DNA of 64,000 nucleotides from Streptomyces genisteinicus (GTDB taxonomy: Bacteria > Actinomycetota > Actinomycetes > Streptomycetales > Streptomycetaceae). The translations under genes were made by a program, and so were the position numbers. Location: the NCBI RefSeq assembly GCF_014489615.1, contig NZ_CP060825.1, positions 3,920,501 through 3,984,500 on the forward strand, given 5' to 3'. This document shows, one piece after another, positions 25,788 to 34,195 of the stretch. The notes under the pieces were generated by a model. It did not search any database, was not told where the DNA came from, and saw only the letters and a list, made by a program, of their open reading frames with translations. The stretch's first letter is position 1; the number at the start of each line of letters is the position of its first letter.

Positions 25788-27263
25788 TCAGTGCAGCGGG
25801 TCCTGCTGGTGTGCGGGCGGAGCTGCGGGGCGGGTCATGGCGATGTAGCGGGCGGCGCCGGTGCGGCCCCAGTCGACGACCACGCTGCGGGCGGCGAGGG
25901 TGGGTTGGAGGCGCTTGAGCCGGTCGGAGAGGACTTTGCCGGTCGTGGGCCAGCCTTTGGGAAGGGGGCGGCATTCCTCGCCGCTGTAGAGGCCGGTGAG
26001 GGCGTGCAGCCATTCCGAGGACGACATGCGCGCCTCTTCACCGGGCGTCATGCCGGCGGCGTGCTTCAGCACCGTCTGCGCGAGCAGGTCGCCTTCAATG
26101 ACGTCGTCGTTCAGCTCGTCCTGGCTGGCCCGGTAGGCGGCGAGGCAGCTGAAGCCGGTCGCGGTGTCGAGCTGCGCGCACAGGTGGGCGAAGTCGGCCA
26201 TCCGCAGGTCGGTCGGGATGTCAGCGTCGGCGGCCCTCACGGTGACGGTCAGGTCCAGCAGTGAGCCGAGGATGACGGGCAGCACCTCCGAGTACTCCGC
26301 CCACAGTTCCGCTTCGGTCCGGCGCACCTTCGGGCGCTCCAGGCGCAGGGGGAGCAGGCGTTCGGCGAGGTCGGGGCGGATGACGCCGACGTCGATGCCG
26401 GTGAGCAGCATGGGGCGGCGGTAGCCGATGCGGAAGACGTCTCCGTCGGTGAAGAGGGCGCGTTTGACGTCCTCGGCACCGGTGACGATGCGGCACATGG
26501 CGTCGGAGAGGTCCGGGGTCATGTGGGAGAGGTTGTCCAGGGCGGTGACCCATCCGGCGGCCACGGTCGTGGTCAGGTTCTCCTCGTCCTTCGGCGCGCG
26601 GCGCAGGTCGCCGCTCATGCCCTCGATGATCCGCACGAGCATCCGGCCGGCCGTCGACTTCCCCGCGCCCTGTGGGCCGGTGAGGAACGGCGCAGGAACG
26701 GGCACGGACGGGCCCAGGCAGCCGATGAGCCACGCGACCGCCAGACACTCGGTCTCCGCGGTGGCGAAGTTGCACAGCCGCAAGAGCAGGTCGATGCCCT
26801 TGCCGTTGGAGTCCTTCACCGGCAGCGGGAGTTCCCCGGTGAGCTGGGTCCTGCGCCAGCACACCTCGCGCGGGTCCGGCACAGCGACATCCCATCCGGT
26901 GGGGTGGATGCGCACGGACTGCCCGTCGGTGCGACCGAGGTCGAGCCAGGTGGCGCCGTCGAAGCCGGGCGCGACGCGGATGTGCACGGGCTGAGTCTCC
27001 TCGGTGAGCGCCAGAGCTTCGATCAGGTCGAGGGCTTCCTTGAGCGCGGTCCCGTTGAACACGCCGAGCCCGTCGCGGAAGAGGCCGACCATGAGTTCCT
27101 GCCGGTGGCTGCCCGTCGTGCCCTGCGAGCGGATGGGCCGCGCCACCGGGTGCCCCTTCCGCTGCGCGTAGACGGTGCCGTCGGCCGTGCGGAAGTACCG
27201 GAAGTGCGTCTGCGCGTAGTCGGTGATGACCTGCCGCGCCGGGTTCTTGTCGTCGTCGGACAC
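25788..27263 (-). CDS. P-loop ATPase/helicase-like replication protein paired with Prim-Pol
   Basis: A 491-residue protein with a central Walker A (LTGPQGAGKSTAGRML, near residue 195) and a probable Walker B/sensor region (GWVTALDNLSHM). It looks like a superfamily 3 or DnaB-like helicase domain of the kind that follows a primase-polymerase. The N-terminal 170 residues and the C-terminal winged-helix-like end (GWPTTGKVLSDRLKRLQPTL) are typical of phage and plasmid replication ATPases. Only four bases separate it from the Prim-Pol gene upstream, so both form one replication module for the excised element. The iteron cluster lies just downstream. Confidence 0.82.
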   Translation of the reverse strand: MSDDDKNPARQVITDYAQTHFRYFRTADGTVYAQRKGHPVARPIRSQGTTGSHRQELMVGLFRDGLGVFNGTALKEALDLIEALALTEETQPVHIRVAPGFDGATWLDLGRTDGQSVRIHPTGWDVAVPDPREVCWRRTQLTGELPLPVKDSNGKGIDLLLRLCNFATAETECLAVAWLIGCLGPSVPVPAPFLTGPQGAGKSTAGRMLVRIIEGMSGDLRRAPKDEENLTTTVAAGWVTALDNLSHMTPDLSDAMCRIVTGAEDVKRALFTDGDVFRIGYRRPMLLTGIDVGVIRPDLAERLLPLRLERPKVRRTEAELWAEYSEVLPVILGSLLDLTVTVRAADADIPTDLRMADFAHLCAQLDTATGFSCLAAYRASQDELNDDVIEGDLLAQTVLKHAAGMTPGEEARMSSSEWLHALTGLYSGEECRPLPKGWPTTGKVLSDRLKRLQPTLAARSVVVDWGRTGAARYIAMTRPAAPPAHQQDPLH

Positions 27264-27267
27264 GAGT

Positions 27268-28119
27268 TCACATCCCCAGCGCGGTGCGGGCGTTGGTCCA
27301 CGCGTCGGTGCAGTGCCGCGGGCTCTCGCCCCGTGCCTGCGCGGCGGTGAACAGCCGGGCGACGTGCGTCTCGGTCAGGCAGCCACACCGGCCGTGGGTG
27401 GACAGCACCGCGAGGAACGTCCGGTACACGGTCGCGTGGATCGCGGTGTGGGCCTCGGTGATGCGCTGCTCCGCCATGGCGATCCCGCGCTCCAGGAAGA
27501 CCGGGGTGCGGTGGCGGCACTCCCCGCCACCGACCGGCACGTCCGGCCAGACGGCGGACTGCGCCGGCCGAACCGCGGGGCCCCGGTCGGCGAGAGCGCA
27601 CACAACGTCGGGCAGGGCGGTCATGGTGCCGGTGCCAGGGGCGAGGTAGCGGGCGTAGGCCATCGTGGACTTGATGTCCACGCCCGGCCGGACCCCGTTG
27701 GCGGACCGCATGAGACCCCGGTAGATCCAGTGCTCACCTCGCGTGGTGACCACGGTCCGGGTCGGCGGAAGCGCGGTACGGGCCCAGCCGATGGCGTCCG
27801 CGTCGTCGAGGTCGACGACGGTGAGCCCGGCCCCGCCCGGGTGGTAGGCAACGGCAGCCGCGGTGCGCCACAGCGGTGCCCACCCGGGCGAGGCGACGAC
27901 GGCCCGGTCGGTGGAGGCGGCGGCCCAGCCGTGGCACGGCCGCAGGCACGCGCAGGCCCCTGCGGTCTTCATGTTCGGCCGCCCACCGCACGCGTTGTCC
28001 CGGCAGTCGGGGCAGTTGCCGAACGGGACCTTCCCGGCCCGCAGCGGCAGCACGGGCACGCCCGCGTCCGTGAGGGCGAGAGCCGTTCGGAGGTAGTCGT
28101 TCGTGGTCGGTTGCGTCAT
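27268..28119 (-). CDS. Bifunctional DNA primase/polymerase (Prim-Pol)
   Basis: A 283-residue archaeo-eukaryotic-type primase-polymerase. The domain begins ALALTDAGVPVLPLRAGK; a Cys cluster (CPDCRDNACGG, CACLRPC) follows; the catalytic acidic pair is VVDLDDADAIGWA (DLD) and the basic motif is THRGEHW-like (TTRGEHWIYRG). It makes primers, and possibly DNA, to start replication of the circular element. This replaces the RepSA initiator of pSAM2. The C-terminal helical domain may act in loading. The ATG has GGAGACCTCC upstream. Confidence 0.88.
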   Translation of the reverse strand: MTQPTTNDYLRTALALTDAGVPVLPLRAGKVPFGNCPDCRDNACGGRPNMKTAGACACLRPCHGWAAASTDRAVVASPGWAPLWRTAAAVAYHPGGAGLTVVDLDDADAIGWARTALPPTRTVVTTRGEHWIYRGLMRSANGVRPGVDIKSTMAYARYLAPGTGTMTALPDVVCALADRGPAVRPAQSAVWPDVPVGGGECRHRTPVFLERGIAMAEQRITEAHTAIHATVYRTFLAVLSTHGRCGCLTETHVARLFTAAQARGESPRHCTDAWTNARTALGM

Positions 28120-28225
28120 GCTGGAGGTCTCCAGATCTGTGGATGCTGGTAGACGAGAGCGGCCCCGGAACTTGGCGGAACGGGGGCCGCTCTCGGCGTA
28201 TGCGGAATCTCTGGTCCCGATGGGT

Positions 28226-28405
28226 CAGGGAGGCGCGGGTACCCCCTTGAGTGGTGCGTGTGGAGGGGGTTTCGGGGTGCTGACCTGCGGTGCCTCCCTG
28301 CCTCCCTGGTAGATCGTCTTCGCAGGTCAGGGCCAGGGAGGCGGGTCAGGGAGGGGTTCAGGGAGTTCTCCCTGCCTCCCTGACGTTTCCGGGGTGCGCT
28401 CCCTG
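28226..28405. repeat. Nine CAGGGAG/CTCCCTG heptamers beside tra (candidate clt/TRS)
   Basis: CAGGGAG or its complement begins at 28226, 28293, 28301, 28334, 28347, 28359, 28368, 28375 and 28399, mostly extended to CAGGGAGG. The cluster fills the 286-base gap between the Prim-Pol start and the translocase stop. In Streptomyces plasmid pSVH1 the TraB-binding clt locus is a set of 8-bp repeats next to traB; this position matches. The equivalence is inferred. Confidence 0.75.
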
Positions 28406-30541
28406 TCATCCTTCGACGGAAGCGGAACCGTCTTCGGTGCGGTTGGTGAGGGCGCGCTGCACGCGGTCGCGGCCGACGACCATGCGGCCGTCGGACTTGT
28501 AGGGCTCGGCCCCGGCGTCCTCCAGGACGCGCTTGAGGTCGCCCGGCGTCCACGATCCGTAGGCGTCCTCACTGAGCGCGGACAGCCGCTTGAGGACATC
28601 CGCCGTGAGCACACGGGGCGTGTCGCCGAGGACGGTGGCGATGTCGGCGAGCGCGTCGCGCTCCTCACCGTGCTCGATCACGGTGAGGGTGGTGATGCCG
28701 TCGCGCAGGGCCTTGGCCCGGTCGGTGATGACCTCGGCGGCGTCGTCGTTGATGTAGTGCGTGCGCACGGTGATGGACGACTGGCCGGCCGGGATGGTGA
28801 TGCCGGACGACGCGAGTACGAGCGTGCCCTGATCCAGGCCGGGGCGGAGCAGGTTGGGGGCGGCGCCGCCGTCGACGGCCTTGTCCCCCAGCGCCATCCG
28901 GGCCTGAGACTCCGTGCCCAGCGCGAGCGAGGCGCGGGTGTGGGCACCCTCGCGCACGAGCTTGGGCAGGTTCTCGTTCGTGGGGTCCTGCGTGCCCTGC
29001 CACATCAGGACGTTCACGGCCCGGCCCTGGTTGTGAATCTTGCGGACCGCCATGAAGTACCGGGAGTTGGCCTTGGCCCCGCCGTAGGGGCGCTTCTCCT
29101 CGTCCTTCGCCGGGCACATGAACGCCACCTGCGCTTCGTCGACGAGCACGATCAGGGGCGGGAATGTAGTGCCGGGCGGGGCCTGGATGCGGCGGTTCAT
29201 CTCGTCCACCGCGCCTTCGACCATCTCGACGACCTGCACGACGTGCTCGTCCGTCGGGCCCTGAATGAGTACCTGCGCGAGGCCGTCGAACATCTTCCAG
29301 TCGCCCACGCCCTTGAGGTCGCCCAGGAGGAACTGGACCGACTTGTCGAGGGCGAGCCACAGGGCGAGCGAGCGGAGCGCGACGGTCTTGCCCTGGTTGG
29401 ACAGGCCGGTGATCAGGAGGTGGCGCTGGTACAGGGACAGGGCGGCGGCGTCGCCGCGCAGGTCCTGCCCCCACGGAGCCTTGCCCTTGGTGTAGTCCGC
29501 GGTCATGGTGTCGTCCGTGACGAGCGGGGACGGGCCGATCGGCTCGTCCAGCGCGCCGGAGTCGGCCACCCACAGCCGCACCGTCCGCGCCGCGACCGGG
29601 ATGGTGATGAACACCTCGTGTTCGTGCCGGGACAGGTTCTCGGCGAGCTTGCGGCGCTTGCCCTGCACCTCGTTGGTCGACACCCCCGAGGGCAGGGTGA
29701 CGTCGACTTCGATGCCGCACCCGGCGATCGTGATCGGCCCGAGCATCGACGCTCCGGCGTCGCCCATCTCCTTGATGGCGTTCCGCAGCGGGCCGATGCC
29801 GAGGTCGCGCAGGGCCTTGACCACGATCGACGGCGTGATGGGCTCCCCATCCGTGCTGCGCGCGGTGGCGGGGAGGGCCCAGTTGGGGGCGGCCTGGCGG
29901 TGCCGGCCGACGGTCCACACCCCAGCCAGGGCGACCCACGGGCCGACGGCGACGAGCGGTCCCCACATGACGGTGACGAACGTGACCATGAAGTGGATCA
30001 GGTCGACCAGCGCCATCAGCGGCGTGACCACGTCGGACGGTTCCTTGGTCGCTATGGCCAGTGCGATGCCGATGACGAGTAGCCCGCCGATGGTGCCGCC
30101 GGTGCCGTAGGCGGCGTTCTTCGCCAGCCGCTCCGGCGATGTGATCAGGTCCATGCGCCGCTTGTGCCGGGCCGCGCGGAACGCGGCCCCGCGCTGCTCC
30201 CAGTCGGCGGCAGCCTCGTAGTTCCCGGCCGCTTCCGCAGCGCGGATCATCCGCTCGTACCGGGCGGCGGTGCGGCCGTCCCACGCCCGCTTCGCCACGA
30301 CCCGGGTGCCGCCGAGGACGTAGGACCCGTGGCGGACGACGACACCGGCCGCCGTGCGGGTGCGTGGGTGTGTGGCGATCGTGCGGGCGGTGCGGCCGGT
30401 GCGGACCCACAGCGGCACCGGCCGCACCACGGGCGGCTCGTCGACGACGGACAGAACCGCGACCGGGGCCGCGGCTTCTGCCGGCGGCTCGTCCGTGCTG
30501 GTGGTGGGGTTCTTGAACAGGGGAACGACGTTCTCCGTCAT
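28406..30541 (-). CDS. TraB/FtsK-type conjugal DNA translocase
   Basis: A 711-residue protein. The N-terminal 170 residues are soluble and charged. Two to three membrane segments follow (GGTIGGLLVIGIALAIA; LIHFMVTFVTVMWGPLVAVG; GPWVALAGVWTVG). The motor has Walker A GLSNQGKTV, Walker B PLIVLVDEAQ and an Arg/sensor region MWQGTQDPT. The C-terminus ends in a winged-helix-like region (SEDAYGSWTPGDLKRVLEDAG) equivalent to the FtsK gamma domain, which in TraB reads 8-bp TRS repeats. It pumps double-stranded DNA between hyphae. The repeat cluster directly downstream is the candidate target. AGGAG lies just before the ATG. Confidence 0.93.
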   Translation of the reverse strand: MTENVVPLFKNPTTSTDEPPAEAAAPVAVLSVVDEPPVVRPVPLWVRTGRTARTIATHPRTRTAAGVVVRHGSYVLGGTRVVAKRAWDGRTAARYERMIRAAEAAGNYEAAADWEQRGAAFRAARHKRRMDLITSPERLAKNAAYGTGGTIGGLLVIGIALAIATKEPSDVVTPLMALVDLIHFMVTFVTVMWGPLVAVGPWVALAGVWTVGRHRQAAPNWALPATARSTDGEPITPSIVVKALRDLGIGPLRNAIKEMGDAGASMLGPITIAGCGIEVDVTLPSGVSTNEVQGKRRKLAENLSRHEHEVFITIPVAARTVRLWVADSGALDEPIGPSPLVTDDTMTADYTKGKAPWGQDLRGDAAALSLYQRHLLITGLSNQGKTVALRSLALWLALDKSVQFLLGDLKGVGDWKMFDGLAQVLIQGPTDEHVVQVVEMVEGAVDEMNRRIQAPPGTTFPPLIVLVDEAQVAFMCPAKDEEKRPYGGAKANSRYFMAVRKIHNQGRAVNVLMWQGTQDPTNENLPKLVREGAHTRASLALGTESQARMALGDKAVDGGAAPNLLRPGLDQGTLVLASSGITIPAGQSSITVRTHYINDDAAEVITDRAKALRDGITTLTVIEHGEERDALADIATVLGDTPRVLTADVLKRLSALSEDAYGSWTPGDLKRVLEDAGAEPYKSDGRMVVGRDRVQRALTNRTEDGSASVEG

Positions 30542-30627
30542 GCTGGTCTTCTCCTGCTGCTCGAAGGGTGGTCAGGGGCCCGGGGCGGCCGGGATGCTTG
30601 GCGGCTGTCGACCGCCCCGGGGCACAG

Positions 30628-30828
30628 CTACTTGCGAGCGCTGTTCTTCTTCGCGTCGCGCTCCTCGCGCTTGCGGGCGCGGTCGATGACGCGCTCGACC
30701 TTGCGCTCCAGGTCGCCCTGGTAGACGTGCTCACCGGCGAGACCGCGCTTGGCCATCCGCGCGACGTAGTAGGCGACTGAGGCCGTCTCCCCGGCCGTCA
30801 GGCGCGGCTCGTCCGCGTAGCGGGGCAT
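30628..30828 (-). CDS. Small basic protein (DUF6257-like)
   Basis: A 66-residue protein starting MPRYADEPRLTAGE. It is mostly helical and ends in a Lys/Arg/Glu-rich segment (ERVIDRARKREERDAKKNSARK). The start overlaps the stop of the upstream zinc protein (TGATG). Small proteins of this type are regularly seen between spd and tra genes in AICEs. The DUF number is from memory. The function is unknown. Confidence 0.75.
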   Translation of the reverse strand: MPRYADEPRLTAGETASVAYYVARMAKRGLAGEHVYQGDLERKVERVIDRARKREERDAKKNSARK

Positions 30829-31040
30829 CAGACGGCGTCCGTGGCGGGCATGGCCCGGCAGGTCTCGGCGTGCTGCTGCGCCCACTCGCGGGTCTTGGAG
30901 TCGTAGAGGTAGATCGAGTACGTGTCGCCGCAGCCGCGGCACTCGGCGGTGTGGTGGCCGTTCCTGGTGAACGTGGCGTCGACGGTGATCTCGTGATCAC
31001 CGGTGATTTCGGCGGCGCGGGTGAGATAGCGGGCGTTCAT
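30828..31040 (-). CDS. Small zinc-finger-like protein
   Basis: A 70-residue protein. HTAECRGCGDTYSIYLY provides a CxxC pair and HAETC a distant His/Cys, together fitting a single zinc site. The N-terminal ARYLTRAAEITGDHEITVDATFT forms a possible beta-rich part. It is translationally coupled to the next gene. It is one of several Cys/His-rich small proteins of this transfer operon. No specific function can be named. Confidence 0.75.
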   Translation of the reverse strand: MNARYLTRAAEITGDHEITVDATFTRNGHHTAECRGCGDTYSIYLYDSKTREWAQQHAETCRAMPATDAV

Positions 31041-31125
31041 GTGGGTCCTCTCGCAGGGCGGACCGGACTGTCCGGCACCCCGCCCCCACCCGGCCCAGGA
31101 AGGCCCGGGTGGGGACAGGCGACCG

Positions 31126-31317
31126 TCAGGCGGGCCGCAGCTCGTGCGGGTGGCACAGCACCGGGCCGACCAGCAGACCGACCCCGTGCACGGTCCACCG
31201 GCCGCCGGTCAGCACGCCGGGCGCTACCTCGTCGACAATCCGGCCGGTACGCCCGGCCGCTCGCGGGTCGTCCTCACACGCGACGATCCGCACCCGCTGA
31301 CCTGCCGTGAACCTCAT
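31126..31317 (-). CDS. Small SH3/KOW-like hypothetical protein
   Basis: A 63-residue protein (MRFTAGQRVRIVACEDDP...). The pattern GQRVRIV...GRTGRIVDEV...WTVHGVGLLVGPVLCHPHELRPA suggests a small beta-barrel of the SH3/KOW kind. GGAG lies 10 bases upstream of the ATG. It sits between an Spd-like gene and the zinc protein in the transfer operon. The role is unknown. Confidence 0.65.
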   Translation of the reverse strand: MRFTAGQRVRIVACEDDPRAAGRTGRIVDEVAPGVLTGGRWTVHGVGLLVGPVLCHPHELRPA

Positions 31318-31336
31318 GAGCAGGGCTCCTTCAGGG

Positions 31337-31726
31337 TCAGCGGCGACGGCCGCGGGCCTTGCGGACGGTCTTCGCGGCGGCCTTGCCGTCCGCGCCGCCG
31401 ACCGACTTCATGACGGTGACGACGCCCCAGGCGCAGACGGCGGCCAGGAGCGCGAGCAGGGCGAGGTTCGCGGCCATGGCGGTGAGCACGCCGACGAGCA
31501 GCGGGCCGAAGTACACCCCGGCCGCCACCGTGCCCGCTCCGACGCCCGTGCCGAGGGCGAGGCGCTGAACGGTGCGGTCCGGCGGCGCCTGGTGGAAGTG
31601 CTGGTGCACGACCTGCGGCCCGGCGAACGTTGCGGGCGGCACGGTCGGTGCCTGGTGTGCGGGGAGGTAGGCGTGGGTGCCGTCGGGGAGCTGCACCACA
31701 CGCGGGATGTCAGGCAGCGACTCCAT
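31337..31726 (-). CDS. Spd-like two-TM membrane protein
   Basis: A 129-residue protein starting MESLPDIPRVVQLPDGTHAY. A soluble N-terminus with a HQHFHQ cluster is followed by two hydrophobic helices (LGTGVGAGTVAAGVYFGPLLVGV and MAANLALLALLAAVCAWGVVTV) and a basic tail (KTVRKARGRRR). Spd (plasmid spread) proteins are small membrane proteins that help transferred DNA pass between mycelial compartments. The assignment rests on topology and context. The start overlaps the end of the upstream zinc-protein gene by 17 bases. Confidence 0.7.
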   Translation of the reverse strand: MESLPDIPRVVQLPDGTHAYLPAHQAPTVPPATFAGPQVVHQHFHQAPPDRTVQRLALGTGVGAGTVAAGVYFGPLLVGVLTAMAANLALLALLAAVCAWGVVTVMKSVGGADGKAAAKTVRKARGRRR

Positions 31727-32063
31727 GAGGATGCTCTCCTTCGGGGTAGGCGCAGGGCACGCAGGTGCCGAGCGCGGCGGGGATGACGTAACCCGCATCC
31801 GTCCCGCAGCCGGAGCACTGCCGGCGGGCGGCAAGCGCCTTGGCGAGCGCGGCCCGGCGGGCGGGTGTCATCGGGCGGACGGGCTTGGCCCGGTCGATGC
31901 GGTAGAGGTAGGCGACCAGCGGCCCTCGCCCGCGACGGCGGGGCCGCTCCAACTGCGCGGCGACGTCCTGCCCGCCGGGCCGGAGTCCGAGCGCGCGCAG
32001 CTGGCGGCGGGTCGCCAGGCCGTCCGGGGCGAGCCGCCACCGGAACACCGGCAGCGCGCCCAT
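31710..32063 (-). CDS. RRQxL-motif zinc-binding protein
   Basis: A 117-residue protein. The N-terminal part carries ATRRQLRALGLRPGGQDV, matching the RRQRL-type motif of small AICE and streptomycete proteins. A second half holds CSGCG and CVPC pairs fitting one zinc ion. Basic residues dominate the middle. The start overlaps the upstream SpdB stop (TGATG), so expression is coupled. The cellular role is unknown; DNA or RNA binding is plausible. Confidence 0.72.
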   Translation of the reverse strand: MGALPVFRWRLAPDGLATRRQLRALGLRPGGQDVAAQLERPRRRGRGPLVAYLYRIDRAKPVRPMTPARRAALAKALAARRQCSGCGTDAGYVIPAALGTCVPCAYPEGEHPHGVAA

Positions 32064-32950
32064 CACGCGACGCGCTTCCACGCCGCCCGAAGACGGACTT
32101 CAGAGGCGGAGTGCCCGGCCGCGCGGAACCTGACGGCCATCTCCCGGTAGGAGAGGGACGGGGTCTCGCTGTGCCGGATGTCGTCCACGAGCCTGTCCAG
32201 CTCGGCGTCCGTGAGTGCCGGGCCGGGCTCCAGGGCGAGGGATGATACCAGCTCGACGGGTCCCCAGACGGGGAGTTCCCAGGTGGGTGTGACGTCGGGT
32301 GTGACGCGGCTCGTCACGCAGGTCAACGCCCTGGACGTGTCCTCACCGGCCCGGGTGGATTCGAGCGTGGACCATGCCTTGGACAGGCTCTTGGCGGTAC
32401 GGGCCTGGACGCGTGCGACGCGTGCCCCGGCGGCCGTCACGGCCGTCAGGCGGGTCTCCTCGGTGGTGGCTTCTGCCCGCAGCCGGGCCCGTGCCACCGC
32501 GGCTTCGTCGCGCGCTTCCTGCTGGATGCCGTGGATGGAGGCGAGCGCGCCCGGGGTTAGCGCGGTGCGCTCCCACAGGCCGTGGACGAGCCACAGGGCC
32601 TTCGCTGCGAGCGGGAGCCAGGCGACGGCGAGCCACGCTTCGGGCGACTCCTCGCCGAGCGCGTGCCCGACGAGAACGGCGGTGGCGATGAGGCCGAAGA
32701 ACCAGCCCACGGCGGTGACCGGGGTGGAGTGGTCGCCCTGTGCGGCGAGGCGGCGTTCGTAGGCGAGGGTGGCGAGCCATCCGCCGTCGATCCCGATGCC
32801 GACGACGAGTGCGACCAGCGTCGGCATCGACGTGCCCAGCCACATCACGACCACGGCGAGGGTGAGCACCATGGAGACGGCCGTCATGGCGACGGCGGGG
32901 AACTTGGTCTTCACGCCCGCGGAGAGTCCGTGCTTCAGTGTGAGCTTCAC
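32063..32950 (-). CDS. SpdB-like membrane protein
   Basis: A 295-residue protein from GTG 32950, overlapping the upstream stop by four bases; longer readings run through the upstream gene. Four hydrophobic helices occur in the first 130 residues (AVSMVLTLAVVVMWLG; TLVALVVGIGIDGGWLATL; AVGWFFGLIATAVLVGHAL; AWLAVAWLPLAAKALWLVHG). A long Ala/Arg helical region follows, then a C-terminal domain with SLSYREMAVRFRAAGHSASEVRLR, resembling an HTH. Four TMs plus a cytoplasmic tail match SpdB2-type spread proteins, which can bind DNA and contact TraB. The detailed match is inferred. Confidence 0.78.
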   Translation of the reverse strand: MKLTLKHGLSAGVKTKFPAVAMTAVSMVLTLAVVVMWLGTSMPTLVALVVGIGIDGGWLATLAYERRLAAQGDHSTPVTAVGWFFGLIATAVLVGHALGEESPEAWLAVAWLPLAAKALWLVHGLWERTALTPGALASIHGIQQEARDEAAVARARLRAEATTEETRLTAVTAAGARVARVQARTAKSLSKAWSTLESTRAGEDTSRALTCVTSRVTPDVTPTWELPVWGPVELVSSLALEPGPALTDAELDRLVDDIRHSETPSLSYREMAVRFRAAGHSASEVRLRAAWKRVA

Positions 32951-33417
32951 AGGGCACCCCCGGCGGTGATGAGCGCGGCGAGGACGAGCAGGGCGCCGCC
33001 GACGCAGATGCAGTCGACGGCGCGCTTCAAGCGGAGGAACTTGGCGACGGCGATGCGGGACAGGTTCGCGATGTCCTGCCCTCGCCGGTCCTCGGCGAGG
33101 ACGTTGCGGACCTGGTCGCCGGTGAGCGTCGCCCACAGCGGGAACCCGGCCACCGGACGGCCGCTCAGGTTCGGGCGCACCGCCCGCAGCAGCAGCACGA
33201 CCGCGACCAGCAGCACCCCCGCCCCGGCCGCCCCGACCACGATCGCCAGGATCGAGGGCTTGGCGTCCTTGGCGAGGGTCGCGGCACCGGCCAGCACCAC
33301 GCCGATGAACGCCAGCAGCAGCGAGGCCTTCGTGTCGATCCGGGCGATCTCCGCCTTCACCTCCGCGTGCGCGCCGGCCAGACCGGACTCCGCCGTGTGA
33401 ACGCCGGCCGCCGTCAC
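32947..33417 (-). CDS. Pycsar-TM-like (DUF5706-like) membrane protein
   Basis: A 156-residue protein. An N-terminal helix AEVKAEIARIDTKASLLLAF leads into a first membrane segment (FIGVVLAGAATL), a second (ILAIVVGAAGAGVLLVAVVLLL), a cytoplasmic linker (FPLWATLTGDQVRN...DRRGQDIANLSRIAVAKFLRLKRAVD) and a third membrane segment at the end. The DTKAS and DRR..LSRIAV.KF..L..AVD elements are those of proteins annotated as Pycsar effectors (PycTM). No cyclase gene lies nearby; the gene is four-base coupled on both sides within the transfer operon. A role in transfer or exclusion is as likely as phage defence. Confidence 0.7.
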   Translation of the reverse strand: MTAAGVHTAESGLAGAHAEVKAEIARIDTKASLLLAFIGVVLAGAATLAKDAKPSILAIVVGAAGAGVLLVAVVLLLRAVRPNLSGRPVAGFPLWATLTGDQVRNVLAEDRRGQDIANLSRIAVAKFLRLKRAVDCICVGGALLVLAALITAGGAL

Positions 33418-33677
33418 GCCGCACCGTCGATCGTGCCGGTGGTGCGGTTGGTCAGGTCGCGGCGGGCGGCCATCACCCGGTTACGGGCCCGGCGCAGCCG
33501 CCGGGTGTCCAGCTCGTTCGGGACGCGGTCCAGGGTGGTGATCTGCGCGTCCAGCAGATCGACCTCCGCAAGGATCAGCGGCATCTCGCGGTCGATCGCG
33601 TCCAGCTCAGCGGCCGTCGGCCCGGCGTCCGGGACAGCGGCGGTAACAAGGTTCTGACGTGCAACGATGGGCTTCAT
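33414..33677 (-). CDS. DUF6284-like small helical protein
   Basis: An 87-residue protein (MKPIVARQNLVTAAV...). The central part AELDAIDREMPLILAEVDLLDAQI is a strong acidic helix, followed by RRLRRARNRVMAARRDL, a basic helix, giving a likely helical hairpin. It overlaps the next gene by four bases (ATGA). It is a familiar member of AICE transfer operons with no known function; the DUF name is recalled, not searched. Confidence 0.78.
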   Translation of the reverse strand: MKPIVARQNLVTAAVPDAGPTAAELDAIDREMPLILAEVDLLDAQITTLDRVPNELDTRRLRRARNRVMAARRDLTNRTTGTIDGAA

Positions 33678-33766
33678 GAGTCGTGGTCTCCCTAGCAGGT
33701 TTCACGGCTCGACAGCGGCCCCGGAGGTGCAACTCCGGGGCCGCGCGCCGTGCATGGATGGGTCAG

Positions 33767-34195
33767 TCAGGCGGCGCTGGCCGCGTGGGCGACGAAGCGG
33801 TCGCACGCGACGATCGCGGCCGTGCGGGCGGCAGCGAGCGTCTCCGTGCTCGCCGCGCCACGCAGGGCGTAGACGGCGGAAGCCGCGCCCTGCGCGGAGT
33901 CGAGGAGATCGGGCGCGAGGACAGCCAGAGTGGTCATGGGCGCGGTGATCGCGCTCCGGGTGGCATGACTCTCGGCGCGGGCCGCCTCGTAGGAGGCGGC
34001 GTCCGCACCGGACAGGCGCAGGTCCTCGCGGACCCACATCGCACGGCGGTGGTCGGCCAGCGCCGACGTCAGCGCGGTCACGGCAGCGAGCCGCTCACGC
34101 CGCAGCGCGGCCCGCTCGCTGCCGCGCTGCTGAAGCAGGTAGGCGGTGACCGACCCGAGTAAGGTCCCTGCCACCGCGATCACACTCGCCCACAT
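33767..34195 (-). CDS. KilB-like small membrane protein
   Basis: A 142-residue protein from the ATG at 34195, preceded by GGAGGGGAG. One membrane segment (MWASVIAVAGTLLGSVTAYLL) is followed by a basic helical region (RGSERAALRRERLAAVTALTSALADHRRAMW) and an Ala-rich helical tail. Proteins of this layout are annotated as KilB in streptomycete plasmids and AICEs, where unregulated transfer genes cause Kil phenotypes. It is the first gene of the minus-strand transfer operon and faces the GntR regulator, so it is likely under its control. Confidence 0.7.
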   Translation of the reverse strand: MWASVIAVAGTLLGSVTAYLLQQRGSERAALRRERLAAVTALTSALADHRRAMWVREDLRLSGADAASYEAARAESHATRSAITAPMTTLAVLAPDLLDSAQGAASAVYALRGAASTETLAAARTAAIVACDRFVAHAASAA

